64,000 bases of DNA, from the NCBI RefSeq assembly GCF_009758125.1, contig NZ_WRXO01000003.1:248001-312000 (forward strand), read 5' to 3'. The notes below the pieces were generated by a model, which did no database searches, was not told the origin of the DNA, and saw nothing but the letters and a program-made list of their open reading frames with translations. Each line of letters begins with the position of its first letter. Position 1 is the stretch's first letter. The DNA is from Chitinophaga oryziterrae (GTDB taxonomy: Bacteria > Bacteroidota > Bacteroidia > Chitinophagales > Chitinophagaceae). Made by a program: the position numbers and the translations under genes. Positions 18,853 to 27,715 of this stretch are shown here, one piece after another.

Positions 18853-19650
18853 TTATCTGCAATTATAGCTGATTTTTATATCCGTTAAAAGTATTGTAGC
18901 AAACTGCCCGTAACCATGATTGCTAAAGTCTATCGCGGTTGGCAATCCATATTGATTGAACGCAGTTGCATGCAATGAATTGTTCACACTATAATCCCTG
19001 TCCAGGAATTGCCAGATAGGATGAGTGCTACGTAAATTAATCTTATCATCGAAACTATAGGTTTCCGTGTTGGTAACCCCGCTTCTCGTTGTAACTATTT
19101 TTACCAGGTTGCCGTCCCGGTTGTAGGTGTAGAACCTGGTTGTAATGTCACTTTCCGGAAAGCCATAAGTATCTGTAGATTTGACAATCCTGTCTTTCAG
19201 ATCATACCCATAGGTAGATACATTTCTTACTCTAAGTTGTCCATTATTGGTTTGGTCCGGTAGCGGAATACCCGGGCCAACAAACCCGAATTCATAGGTA
19301 GTATCTGATATGATCCTGTTCTTTGCATCATAATGATAACGGTGCCATATATCAAAATAAGGGTTGGGGCTGGTATAGACACCGTAAAAGTCTGTCATCC
19401 TGTTTTTCTTATCGTAGATGAATAAAAAATTGGGAGAGCTGGTCCCTACGTAAGTGCGGGTAATACTCACCGGATTCCCTTTGTTATTATAGGCAAAAGT
19501 CAGCGTGTCTTCAGGAACAGAGACAGAGAAGCCTTGTATTATTTTTACAATCTGGCAGGAAGGGACGCCGGGAGAGCAATCGGGATACTTGTTACAGCCA
19601 GATAAAATGTACGTTACAGCGCACAATACAATCAATGAAAATTGTTTCAT
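18853..19650 (-). CDS. Lipoprotein with YD/RHS-like strand repeats, unknown function
   Basis: This 265-residue protein opens with a lipoprotein signal and lipobox (LSGC, Cys19). The body consists of strand pairs such as FAYNNKGNPVSIT, FIYDKKNRMTDFYG, YHYDAKNRIIS, YGYDLKDRIVK and YTYNRDGNLVKI. These have the YxYDxxxRI rhythm of YD/RHS repeats, although the protein is far too short to be a toxin. Similar short lipoproteins are common in Bacteroidota and are mostly uncharacterised. It is transcribed alone, convergent with the SUKH gene. Location is probably the periplasmic or outer face of a membrane; the role is unknown. Confidence 0.75.
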   Translation of the reverse strand: MKQFSLIVLCAVTYILSGCNKYPDCSPGVPSCQIVKIIQGFSVSVPEDTLTFAYNNKGNPVSITRTYVGTSSPNFLFIYDKKNRMTDFYGVYTSPNPYFDIWHRYHYDAKNRIISDTTYEFGFVGPGIPLPDQTNNGQLRVRNVSTYGYDLKDRIVKSTDTYGFPESDITTRFYTYNRDGNLVKIVTTRSGVTNTETYSFDDKINLRSTHPIWQFLDRDYSVNNSLHATAFNQYGLPTAIDFSNHGYGQFATILLTDIKISYNCR

Positions 19651-19733
19651 GAGAAGATTTTTGGAGTGTGAAATAATTACTATCTGGAGTAGGGGGTATC
19701 GGTATGCAGGAATAAAGTACGTGAAATATAGGG

Positions 19734-19759
19734 AAGAGGTGCAGATACCTGCACCTCTT
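19734..19759 (-). terminator. Hairpin downstream of dapD
   Basis: An 11-bp perfect stem (19734-19744 with 19749-19759, loop ATAC) lies 9 bases after the dapD stop on the minus strand. The T tract precedes rather than follows it in that direction, so it may be a 3' stabiliser rather than a strong terminator. Confidence 0.5.
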
Positions 19760-19768
19760 AAAAAAATA

Positions 19769-20581
19769 TTATACAGCTACATTGAACTCTCTCAATGTAT
19801 CATTTAAACTTGTTTTGAGATCTGTAGAGGCCTTACGCTGACCAATAATCAGTGCACAGGGAACCTGGTATTCACCGGCAGGGAATTTCTTGGTATAGGA
19901 ACCGGGAATCACTACGCTGCGGGCTGGTACACGGCCTTTGTATTCTATCGGCTCAGGACCCGTAACATCGATGATCTTAGTACTTTTGGTCAGTACCACG
20001 TTCGCACCTAATACTGCTTCTTTCTCAACAATTACACCTTCTACTACGATGCAGCGGGAACCTACGAAACAGCCGTCCTCAATGATAACCGGACCAGCCT
20101 GCAGGGGTTCCAGTACACCACCGATACCCACACCACCACTCAGGTGAACGTGTTTACCGATCTGTGCGCAGGAGCCGACAGTCGCCCAGGTGTCAACCAT
20201 AGTGCCTTCATCCACATACGCGCCGATGTTCACATAAGAAGGCATCAGGATCGCTCCTTTAGCGATATATGCGCCATAACGGGCAATTGCATGTGGTACT
20301 ACACGTACGCCAAGGTCTTTATAATTGGATTTCAGCTTCATTTTGTCGAAAAACTCGAAGGGACCGAGGCTGATGGTCTCCATTGGTTGAATCGAGAAAT
20401 ACATCAATATGGCCTGTTTTACCCATTCGTTAACCGTCCAGCCATTTTCTCCGGGTTCTGCCACTCTTGCTTTCCCTTTATCTACAGCCTCGATCACGCA
20501 CTTTACTGCATCGGTATACTTAGTATCCTGTAAAAGGGTGCGGTCGTTCCAGGCTTGAAGAATTAATTCTTTTTGCTCCAT
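19769..20581 (-). CDS. dapD: 2,3,4,5-tetrahydropyridine-2,6-dicarboxylate N-succinyltransferase
   Basis: This 270-residue enzyme has the length and layout of DapD. A helical N-terminal domain (about 1-100) is followed by a left-handed beta-helix of hexapeptide repeats (about 105-235, with IARYGAYIAKGAILMPSYV and HLSGGVGIGGVLEP). It transfers succinyl from succinyl-CoA to tetrahydrodipicolinate in the succinylase branch of lysine and meso-diaminopimelate synthesis, in the cytoplasm, as a trimer. It stands alone, divergent from a glycosyltransferase gene, and no other dap genes are in the window. Confidence 0.96.
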   Translation of the reverse strand: MEQKELILQAWNDRTLLQDTKYTDAVKCVIEAVDKGKARVAEPGENGWTVNEWVKQAILMYFSIQPMETISLGPFEFFDKMKLKSNYKDLGVRVVPHAIARYGAYIAKGAILMPSYVNIGAYVDEGTMVDTWATVGSCAQIGKHVHLSGGVGIGGVLEPLQAGPVIIEDGCFVGSRCIVVEGVIVEKEAVLGANVVLTKSTKIIDVTGPEPIEYKGRVPARSVVIPGSYTKKFPAGEYQVPCALIIGQRKASTDLKTSLNDTLREFNVAV

Positions 20582-20684
20582 CTTGAAATGATTTTGTCAC
20601 AAACATAAGAAAAAGCAACAGCATAAGAAAAGGTATCGAAAGAGAGCTTGTTTTTACTAACTTTACCACCCTTTAAACACGACT

Positions 20685-21815
20685 ATGAACATAGCCTTTG
20701 ATGCAAAGCGGGCTTTTCAGAATAATACGGGCCTGGGAAATTATAGCCGTACCCTTATCAGTTCTCTCGCTACATACTATCCTTCAAATAATTATTACCT
20801 GTATGCGCCTAAGCTTACAGATATGTATGTTACAGCGGCATATCCCAATATACACACGGTATTGCCTGAAAAAAGACTGCACCGATGGTTCCGCAGTGCC
20901 TGGCGCAGCAAATACGTGGTAGGGGAACTGGCTAAAAAGAATATTTCCATTTATCATGGATTAAGTCATGAGATCCCTTTCGGCATACATCTGAGCGGAG
21001 TGAAAAGTGTTGTTACCATGCACGACCTGATCTTTGAACGTTATCCCGGACAGTATAACCCGATAGACGTGCAAACCTACCGCCGTAAGGCAAAATATGC
21101 CAGTCTGTATGCGGATAAGATCATTGCTATCAGCGAACAGACCAAACAGGACCTCATTAATTATTATAATACGCCGGCAGATAAGATCGCCGTGGTTTAC
21201 CAGAGCTGCGATGAGATGTTCTCCGTATCTCACCCGGCAAACGTTATACAGGAGCTGCTTGCGAAATATCATCTTCCAAAAGAATATTTTCTATACGTAG
21301 GTTCTATTATAGAGCGTAAAAACCTGTTGTCCATTATAAAAGCAATGCTACAACTGAAAGGCAACGTGGATATACCACTGGTAGTGCTGGGAAATGGCAG
21401 CGGATATAAGAAAAAGGTAAAAGCATATATAGAAGCCCATGACCTGTCCGACAGGGTCATCTGGTTAAATGAACAGGCTAAATTTGCGTACGGGGACCTG
21501 CCTGCGTTGTACCAGGGGGCTAAAGCGCTGATATATCCCTCCGTTTTTGAAGGCTTCGGTATTCCTGTATTAGAGGCGTTATGGAGCCGTACACCGGTAA
21601 TCACCTCTCAGGGTTCCTGCTTCCTGGAAACGGCCGGGGATGCGGCTGTTTATATTGATCCGCTGCATCCGCAATCAATTGCAGAGGCAATGAAAGAGAT
21701 CGTGGACAGCCCGGCGAAGGTTGCAGATATGAAAGAAAAAGGATGGGCGCATGCCCAGTTATTTACCCGGGATAAATGTGCGGCAGGGGTAATGAAAGTA
21801 TACGAAAGTTTATAG
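20685..21815 (+). CDS. Glycosyltransferase family 4 (GT-B fold)
   Basis: This 376-residue protein has no signal peptide. The N-terminal half begins with the glycine-rich acceptor loop NTGLGNYSRTL. The C-terminal half carries the donor-binding signature FLYVGSIIERKNL and the motif YPSVFEGFGIPVLEAL, in which the two Glu of the retaining EX7E element sit. This matches family GT4 (mannosyl-, glucosyl- or related transferases), cytoplasmic or membrane-attached. It is three bases before the tsaC gene, so it is cotranscribed with it. Donor, acceptor and final polysaccharide cannot be named, and no other sugar-polymer genes are near. Confidence 0.9.
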   Translation: MNIAFDAKRAFQNNTGLGNYSRTLISSLATYYPSNNYYLYAPKLTDMYVTAAYPNIHTVLPEKRLHRWFRSAWRSKYVVGELAKKNISIYHGLSHEIPFGIHLSGVKSVVTMHDLIFERYPGQYNPIDVQTYRRKAKYASLYADKIIAISEQTKQDLINYYNTPADKIAVVYQSCDEMFSVSHPANVIQELLAKYHLPKEYFLYVGSIIERKNLLSIIKAMLQLKGNVDIPLVVLGNGSGYKKKVKAYIEAHDLSDRVIWLNEQAKFAYGDLPALYQGAKALIYPSVFEGFGIPVLEALWSRTPVITSQGSCFLETAGDAAVYIDPLHPQSIAEAMKEIVDSPAKVADMKEKGWAHAQLFTRDKCAAGVMKVYESL

Positions 21816-21818
21816 AAC

Positions 21819-22391
21819 ATGATTGATTTCGAAAATGATATTACAGCTTCCCTGGAAGTGCTTAGAAATGGTGGATTGATCCTGTACCCCACAGATACCA
21901 TCTGGGGGATAGGCTGTGATGCGACAGACGAAACCGCCGTAAAGCGGGTTTTTGCCCTCAAACAAAGGCCGGAACAAAAAAGCCTGGTAGTATTGCTGGC
22001 AGACGTGCGGGACCTGCTGAAATACGTAGCAAGCCCCAGTCCGGATATAGCAGATATTATTGCAGGTTTCGACCGCCCGACCACAGTCATCTATGAAGGC
22101 GCCCTGGGTCTGGCCCCCAATGTTATCAATGAAGACGGCACTATCGCCATCAGGATCGTGCAGGAGCCTTTCTGCCGCCATCTGATAAAAAGACTGCGTA
22201 AACCGCTTATTTCCACGTCTGCCAATATCAGCGGACAAGCATCCCCATCCTCTTTTGCAGAGATAGACCCTGCTATAAAAAATGGCGTAGATTATGCAGT
22301 GAACTACCGGCAGAACGAAATAACGGCTTCCCGCCCTTCCCGTATTATTAAGATAGGGAAAGATGGTTCCGTGCAGGTGATAAGAGAGTAG
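21819..22391 (+). CDS. tsaC: L-threonylcarbamoyladenylate synthase
   Basis: This 190-residue protein of the YrdC/Sua5 fold makes threonylcarbamoyl-AMP from threonine, bicarbonate and ATP. That is the first step of t6A37 formation in tRNAs that read ANN codons. Landmarks are YPTDTIWGIGCDA, KQRPEQKSLVVLL and the C-terminal STSANISGQ. The length is that of the short TsaC form without the Sua5 C-terminal domain. It starts three bases after the glycosyltransferase stop and precedes cca, placing two tRNA-maturation genes side by side. Confidence 0.94.
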   Translation: MIDFENDITASLEVLRNGGLILYPTDTIWGIGCDATDETAVKRVFALKQRPEQKSLVVLLADVRDLLKYVASPSPDIADIIAGFDRPTTVIYEGALGLAPNVINEDGTIAIRIVQEPFCRHLIKRLRKPLISTSANISGQASPSSFAEIDPAIKNGVDYAVNYRQNEITASRPSRIIKIGKDGSVQVIRE

Positions 22392-22416
22392 GCTAGTGGT
22401 TATGAACTAAAAAAAC

Positions 22417-22424
22417 TACTTTTG
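22417..22424 (+). promoter_or_regulatory. Possible -7 promoter box before cca
   Basis: TACTTTTG fits TAnnTTTG exactly and ends 15 bases before the ATG at 22440. It also overlaps an upstream in-frame TTG at 22422, which argues that the TTG is promoter rather than start codon. Confidence 0.4.
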
Positions 22425-22439
22425 CCGTTTTATTCATTT

Positions 22440-23873
22440 ATGATCAGCAAAAGGCCTATAGATATTCCCTGCACGTTGCAGGAACGGAAAGTGTTGGAAC
22501 AGATAGCGTTAGCCGCCCGGGAACTGGGTGTTCCATGCTACCTGATAGGAGGCTTCGTGCGGGATAAGTTGTTGAACAGGCGTACAAAAGATATGGACGT
22601 GGTATGTGTAGGCGATGGTATCGCACTTGCACATAAGGTTGCGGCTCATTTTGATAATGTACCCGTCAGCTTTTTCAAAACCTACGGCACTGCCCAGGTA
22701 AAATGGAATGAGCTTGAAATTGAGTTCGTTGGCGCCCGGAAGGAAAGCTACCGGCGCGATTCCCGTAATCCGGAAGTAGTGCCCGGCACTTTACAGGACG
22801 ATCAGCTACGCCGCGATTTCACCATCAACGCACTGGCTATCAGTCTGAATGAAACAGATTATGGCACGCTGATTGACCCTTTCAATGGCCTGGCAGACCT
22901 GGAAGCTAAAATTATCCGTACGCCTCTGGAACCGGCACAAACATTCATCGATGATCCGCTGCGTATGATGCGTGCCATCAGGTTTGCATCCCAGCTGCAG
23001 TTCACGATCACAGACGAGGCGTTCACTGCGATCCAGGATAATGCGGAAAGAATAAAGATCATCTCCCAGGAGAGGATCACAGACGAGTTTAACAAGATCA
23101 TGTTGTCTCCCGTGCCTTCGGTTGGGCTGGATCTTCTCTATAAGGCAGGGCTGTTAAAGATCATCCTGCCCCAGATGATAGACCTGGTAGGTGTTGAAAT
23201 GGTGGAAGGCAAAGGGCATAAGGATAATTTCTATCATACCCTGCAGGTGGTGGATAATATCGCCCGCAATACGAAAGACCTCTGGTTACGCTGGGCAGCA
23301 CTGCTGCACGACATCGGTAAGCCTGCAACTAAACGCTTTGAACAGGGCCATGGCTGGACCTTCCACGGCCATGATGCCGTAGGAGGGAAGATGGTCCCCA
23401 GGATCTTCGCTAAAATGAAGCTGCCTCAGCACGAAAGCATGCGGCTGGTGAAAAAACTGGTAGAACTGCACCTGCGGCCTATCAGCGTTACCAAAGAGAA
23501 TATCACGGATTCTGCTATACGCCGCCTGTTATTTGACGCAGGGGACGATATCGAAGGACTGATGATGCTGTGTGAGGCGGATATTACATCCAAGAACAGG
23601 GTAAAAGTAAAACGTTACCTCGAAAACTTTGAACTGGTGCGCCAGCGGCTGAAAGAAGTGGAAGAGATAGACCGGATACGCAACTGGCAGCCACCCGTAA
23701 CAGGAGAAATGATCATGGAAACTTTTGGGCTAAAGCCTTCAAGAGTAGTGGGAGATCTGAAAAATGCCATCCGTGAGGCGATACTGGACGGCGAAATTCC
23801 AAACACGTACGAAGCCGCATTTGCCTTCCTGCTGGAAAAAGCACAAGCATTGGATTTGACTCCAGTTAAATAA
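22440..23873 (+). CDS. cca: CCA tRNA nucleotidyltransferase with HD domain
   Basis: From ATG 22440 the protein has 477 residues. An in-frame TTG at 22422 would add six residues but overlaps a probable -7 box, so I reject it. The polymerase beta-type head domain has the signature [11 protein letters not shown] and RRTKDMDVV with the metal-binding acids. The neck contains the [10 protein letters not shown] and [15 protein letters not shown] motifs of class II enzymes. The C-terminal half holds an HD phosphohydrolase domain ([16 protein letters not shown]). It adds or repairs the 3'-CCA end of tRNAs, and the HD part may remove 2',3'-cyclic phosphate. It is a free-standing transcript or part of the run tsaC-cca-miaA. 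Confidence 0.95.
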   Translation: MISKRPIDIPCTLQERKVLEQIALAARELGVPCYLIGGFVRDKLLNRRTKDMDVVCVGDGIALAHKVAAHFDNVPVSFFKTYGTAQVKWNELEIEFVGARKESYRRDSRNPEVVPGTLQDDQLRRDFTINALAISLNETDYGTLIDPFNGLADLEAKIIRTPLEPAQTFIDDPLRMMRAIRFASQLQFTITDEAFTAIQDNAERIKIISQERITDEFNKIMLSPVPSVGLDLLYKAGLLKIILPQMIDLVGVEMVEGKGHKDNFYHTLQVVDNIARNTKDLWLRWAALLHDIGKPATKRFEQGHGWTFHGHDAVGGKMVPRIFAKMKLPQHESMRLVKKLVELHLRPISVTKENITDSAIRRLLFDAGDDIEGLMMLCEADITSKNRVKVKRYLENFELVRQRLKEVEEIDRIRNWQPPVTGEMIMETFGLKPSRVVGDLKNAIREAILDGEIPNTYEAAFAFLLEKAQALDLTPVK

Positions 23874-23991
23874 AAATGTTAATTTAGTATTGTTAAATAA
23901 TGTTAAAAGCTTAAAGTCAGAGGTTTAATGTTCTTATACAGTACACAAGCCTGTCACTTTCAACAATCAAATAGTAAAAACCTTTATTGTC

Positions 23992-24567
23992 ATGCCTGTT
24001 TTGAAATTCAGAGTTTATTGGGAAGAGGATGAAAGTGTGTACAGGGATATTTCCATTAAGCCGGACCAGACATTTTTACAATTTCATCAAGTTATTTTAC
24101 AGTCATTCGAATTTGACAATAAACATAAGGCCACTTTTTTCCGTAGCAATGACAACTGGCAACGGGGCAGGGAAATTATCCTCGAAAAGGATAATGCTCC
24201 AAGAAAGGTTGATCCCCTTATGATGAACGAAACTGTTATTGCAGCTGCGGTGAAAACACCTAATCAGAAGTTCATTTATCTGTACGATTATGCCAAGAAC
24301 TGGGTGTTCCTGGTAGAATTGATCGGTGTGTCCAAAGACGAAAACTCCAGGGTTACCTATCCTTACTGCGTAAGAAAAGAAGGCCTGGCCCCCAGTCAGT
24401 ACGGTACTAAAGGATTAGTAGGCGACAAACTGGTGGAAATGGAAGAGAAGTACGACCTTAACAAGGAAGGTATGAGTGAAGATGGCTTTGGAGAAGAAGG
24501 AGAAGAAGATACTTCTGATGCTGATGATGACGGTGGTGAAGAGAATAATTCTGAAGAGATGTTTTAA
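23992..24567 (+). CDS. pRiA4b ORF-3-like (IS1096 passenger TnpR-like) protein with acidic tail
   Basis: This 191-residue protein has the small domain named after plasmid pRiA4b ORF-3 (about 1-150). It starts FRVYWEEDESVYRDISI, has LQFHQVILQSFEFDN in the middle and YLYDYAKNWVFLVELIG near its end. The last 25 residues are strongly acidic (EEGEEDTSDADDDGGEENN). Although the name comes from a transposon passenger gene, no transposase or inverted repeat is near, and in Bacteroidota such genes are usually chromosomal. Its stop codon abuts the miaA start with no space, so the two are translationally coupled, and cca lies just upstream. A role linked to tRNA maturation is a reasonable guess; no enzyme activity is evident. 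Confidence 0.8.
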   Translation: MPVLKFRVYWEEDESVYRDISIKPDQTFLQFHQVILQSFEFDNKHKATFFRSNDNWQRGREIILEKDNAPRKVDPLMMNETVIAAAVKTPNQKFIYLYDYAKNWVFLVELIGVSKDENSRVTYPYCVRKEGLAPSQYGTKGLVGDKLVEMEEKYDLNKEGMSEDGFGEEGEEDTSDADDDGGEENNSEEMF

Positions 24568-25470
24568 TTGGGAAAGACTGTAATCATAATAGCTGGTCCT
24601 ACAGCCGCGGGTAAAACAGCACTGGCTATACGTTTAGCCAGTCATTTTAAGACTGCTGTTATTTCTGCAGACTCCCGCCAGTGTTACAAAGAAATAAGTA
24701 TTGGTACCGCCAAACCCAGTCTGCAGGAACTGCAGACTGTTCCTCATTATTTTATCGATTCCCACTCTATTACCGAAGAGGTGAATGCCGGGATCTTCGA
24801 GCGACTGTCCTTACAGTACGCTGCGGAGATATTCAAAGACCGGGACGTTGCCATCATGTGCGGTGGCACAGGTTTATATATCAGGGCCTTCTGTGAAGGG
24901 ATTGATGATATACCGGCTGCGCCTGCGGATATACGTTTAAAGATCAATGAACAATATGCCACGGAAGGTCTGGAGTGGCTGCAAAAAGAAGTGCAGGAAC
25001 GCGACCCTGCCTTTTATGCGATAGCGGAGATTCAGAACCCCCAGCGGCTCATACGGGCGCTGGAAGTGTTATATACTACCGGGCAGTCCATCACTACTTT
25101 CAGAACAGCAAACAAAGCCACAAGGGATTTTAATATCATCAGGATAGGTGTCACTGTTCCGAAGGAACAATTACATGCGAACATCACTCACAGGGTACAT
25201 GCCATGATGGCCGCAGGATTAGTAGAGGAAGTACGCGCTGTATTGCCTTATCGCCATCATAATGCATTACAGACAGTGGGGTATAAAGAAATATTTGATT
25301 ATTTGGATGGGAAGATTACGTTGGAAGAAGCTACAGAACTAATCATTATCCATACCCGTCAGTATGCAAAAAGACAACTGACCTGGTTCAGGAAAGACCC
25401 CGCTATACAATGGTTTGATGCCAGGGATACAGAAGGAGTGATGAAATATATAAATACGAGGCTCCATTAG
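24568..25470 (+). CDS. miaA: tRNA dimethylallyltransferase
   Basis: This 300-residue enzyme transfers the dimethylallyl group to A37 of tRNAs reading UNN codons. The P-loop GPTAAGKTALA lies at residues 9-19, then SADSRQCYKEISIGTAKP (substrate region) and GGTGLYIRA, all in the expected order. The start is TTG at 24568, directly after the TAA of the preceding gene. No ATG precedes the P-loop in frame, so the TTG start and coupling to the upstream gene are well supported. The stop codon lies in the loop of a long hairpin that serves as terminator. Confidence 0.95.
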   Translation: MGKTVIIIAGPTAAGKTALAIRLASHFKTAVISADSRQCYKEISIGTAKPSLQELQTVPHYFIDSHSITEEVNAGIFERLSLQYAAEIFKDRDVAIMCGGTGLYIRAFCEGIDDIPAAPADIRLKINEQYATEGLEWLQKEVQERDPAFYAIAEIQNPQRLIRALEVLYTTGQSITTFRTANKATRDFNIIRIGVTVPKEQLHANITHRVHAMMAAGLVEEVRAVLPYRHHNALQTVGYKEIFDYLDGKITLEEATELIIIHTRQYAKRQLTWFRKDPAIQWFDARDTEGVMKYINTRLH

Positions 25471-25485
25471 GAGCCCCGTATTTAT
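25450..25485. terminator. Long hairpin overlapping the miaA stop codon
   Basis: Arms 25450-25465 and 25470-25485 pair over 16 bp with one mismatch, and the loop ATTA contains part of the TAG stop. The core GCTCC-ATTA-GGAGC is a variant of the dispersed CTCCGTTAGGAG palindrome. It probably stops both miaA and, in reverse, the facing gene at 25526. Confidence 0.8.
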
Positions 25486-25525
25486 AGGAAATATCATTCT
25501 TGTTCACAACAGACTCCGCTGTTTA

Positions 25526-27703
25526 TTAAATCTTTTTCAGCAATACTTTCTGTTTATTAAAATCTGCACCGGCATCTAAAAATGCGATCATCTGCGGCCA
25601 GCTGGCTGCTGGCTCATAAGCATGATTATAACATTTGCGCACGGTAACAACAAGTGTATTCCCTTCCAGTTTGGTGGTGCTTACAAAACTACCTGCATCG
25701 TTGATCACTGACTTATTCAGGTTCTCGATACCTTCCACTTTATATCCTTCAGGGATATTCACGGTTACCTGGTAAGCGACTGTACGGGCATAAGACATAT
25801 TGATGTCATAAGACCTTGTACGTTGTTCCGTAGTTAATTCTATCTGACCGGTAATCAGCTTACCAAAGTCTACGATGTAATTATTACCAGCTTTTTTTAC
25901 CAGTCCATCCATACTGAATTGCTCTTTCATCGCAAAGGGAGGATAGCGGTGCTGCAATCCTTCTTCGATGATTTCGTAAGTGATACTGTCAGTAGGTTTG
26001 ATGCTGTAATCATTGGTGATATTTGTGGTTACTGTTTCCAGCATATCCTTACGGGCCTTGCTGAAGGCCTCTGTATATTCCCCATAACGTTTGTACAGTG
26101 GCCCCTGTGCATTCAGATCCGCATTCAGCAGAGTAGGAGTGTGTACACGTTTACGTTCCTGTTTCAGCATATCTTCGTACAGCAGCATATCCATGTACTG
26201 ATAACGGTACTGACCTTTGGCGGAGATCGTACGTGCGATGTTTATCTGTTGCAGGTTTGCCGGATTAAAAACGATGTCCAGTGTTTCAGCGCTCACGTTA
26301 TCTTCTTTCTTACTGAATGGTAAAGTGATCTTTTTAAAAGAGGCCTCTTTTTCCCTCTTGCTGCCTGTCACCGCTACGGTGTACGCTTCCTGTCCTTCCA
26401 GGGAAGAAGGCAGTTCTCCGGGATAGGAGAACATGCTGCCCATATAGCAATAGATGGGTTTACTATCCGCCGGATAGGCAATGATGAAGTATTCCAGGTC
26501 ATTGAAAGATACCGCGTCTTTAAGGGTACCTTCACTGCGGGGTACAGCAGCAGCCAGTACGCAGGGGATATCATACTCTTTCAGCATGAACCGCATTACA
26601 TTGGCTACAAAATGTGATTTAGGCGTGTAGAATTTACGGTTTTGGCCTACTTCTATATTGGAAGAAGTGTATTCGCGGAAAAGGGTACAGTAACGTACAT
26701 AGTAATAGATGAGTTCTGTACGCTGTGCATCGGTCAGTGTTTTCAGGTCTTCATCTTTCAGACAGGTGCTTTCCACTTTTGGGAACTCTCTCTTCATGAT
26801 ATCGTAATTAAGGCCGTAATTGGCGCCCACACTGATGATCTTGTATGTAAGATATTCTTTGATATCCTCTTCATCGATCCCGTTTACAACATCGTTGTTT
26901 TCATCTCTCATATAGGCGATACGTAAAGTAGGTAATGTCCTCTTTTCATATAACCAGCGTTCATCCGTTACTTTAGGAATATCTTTTTTGTTGATGGTAA
27001 ATACGTTGTTATCATCATCATCTTTAGTTCTTTTTAACTCAGCATCCTTTGCATTCAGGTATCTCCATGAAATTCCCATTTTCTTGGAAATCCTTACGTC
27101 CAGTGCAAAATCGAGGATAGGGTATCTTTCGCCAATGGAGAAGTCCAGCGGTTCCGGTGCCGCATAAAAGGTAGATTTATCTTTGTAGATACGCATGTAG
27201 TAATCGATGATATCACCTACCTGTAAATCGGAAATGGCTATTTTCTGTTCTTTATCCCCGGCTTCATCCTTTACATTTACGGCTTCTTTCATATCGATAT
27301 CCCGTTGCTGTCCATTCGGCTTGATGATACGGATACCCATGTATGAAACCAGCTTATAACCGCGCGACCAGCTATTTTGTTTCAGCTTCTGGATATTGAA
27401 TTCAGAATACTCTTCCAGGGCTGATTTATCCTGTATTTTAACACGTTCGTGCATAGTCGTGGACAGGTGTTCCTGCTTACGGCTATGGTCCGCTCCCATG
27501 GAAAATTTCATGGCAATGATTACGGCAGACTCGTTATTGTATTTTTCAGGTACTGTAGTGACGTTAAAAGCAGCATCTTTACCATTCCAGATCTCCTTCT
27601 TTATTTCTTCTGCATCTTCCTGGTATTCCCTTTCCTGTCTTGATTGTGCCATACCGGTAAGGCCGGTACAGATCAACAGCAGGATGAATGTTATCTTTTT
27701 CAA
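25526..27703 (-). CDS. DUF3857 / transglutaminase-like protein with lost catalytic triad
   Basis: This 725-residue protein has a signal peptide (MKKITFILLLICTGLTGMAQ). A DUF3857-type N-terminal beta domain is followed by a central transglutaminase-like region and a DUF3858-like C-terminal domain. In the central region the expected Cys, His and Asp motifs of its neighbour are replaced. The Cys segment reads FYTPKSHFVANVMRFML, the His segment FNDLEYFIIAYP and the Asp segment IYCYMGSMFSYPG. It is therefore probably not a peptidase or cross-linker but a binding or scaffold protein of the periplasm or outer membrane. It lies 12 bases downstream of its paralogue, so the two form one operon. Confidence 0.85.
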   Translation of the reverse strand: MKKITFILLLICTGLTGMAQSRQEREYQEDAEEIKKEIWNGKDAAFNVTTVPEKYNNESAVIIAMKFSMGADHSRKQEHLSTTMHERVKIQDKSALEEYSEFNIQKLKQNSWSRGYKLVSYMGIRIIKPNGQQRDIDMKEAVNVKDEAGDKEQKIAISDLQVGDIIDYYMRIYKDKSTFYAAPEPLDFSIGERYPILDFALDVRISKKMGISWRYLNAKDAELKRTKDDDDNNVFTINKKDIPKVTDERWLYEKRTLPTLRIAYMRDENNDVVNGIDEEDIKEYLTYKIISVGANYGLNYDIMKREFPKVESTCLKDEDLKTLTDAQRTELIYYYVRYCTLFREYTSSNIEVGQNRKFYTPKSHFVANVMRFMLKEYDIPCVLAAAVPRSEGTLKDAVSFNDLEYFIIAYPADSKPIYCYMGSMFSYPGELPSSLEGQEAYTVAVTGSKREKEASFKKITLPFSKKEDNVSAETLDIVFNPANLQQINIARTISAKGQYRYQYMDMLLYEDMLKQERKRVHTPTLLNADLNAQGPLYKRYGEYTEAFSKARKDMLETVTTNITNDYSIKPTDSITYEIIEEGLQHRYPPFAMKEQFSMDGLVKKAGNNYIVDFGKLITGQIELTTEQRTRSYDINMSYARTVAYQVTVNIPEGYKVEGIENLNKSVINDAGSFVSTTKLEGNTLVVTVRKCYNHAYEPAASWPQMIAFLDAGADFNKQKVLLKKI

Positions 27704-27715
27704 GTTCGTATAGGT

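Noticed and set aside
18853..19650. Short RHS toxin
   Set aside because: YD-like strands are present but the protein is only 265 residues, is a lipoprotein and lacks an RHS core or toxin tip.
22422..22439. TTG start for cca, six codons upstream of the ATG
   Set aside because: It overlaps an exact TAnnTTTG promoter box and the extra residues (starting PFYSF) are not part of the family.
23992..24567. Mobile element suggested by the IS1096-passenger-like protein
   Set aside because: No transposase, terminal inverted repeats or target duplication are nearby, and the gene is tightly coupled to miaA.
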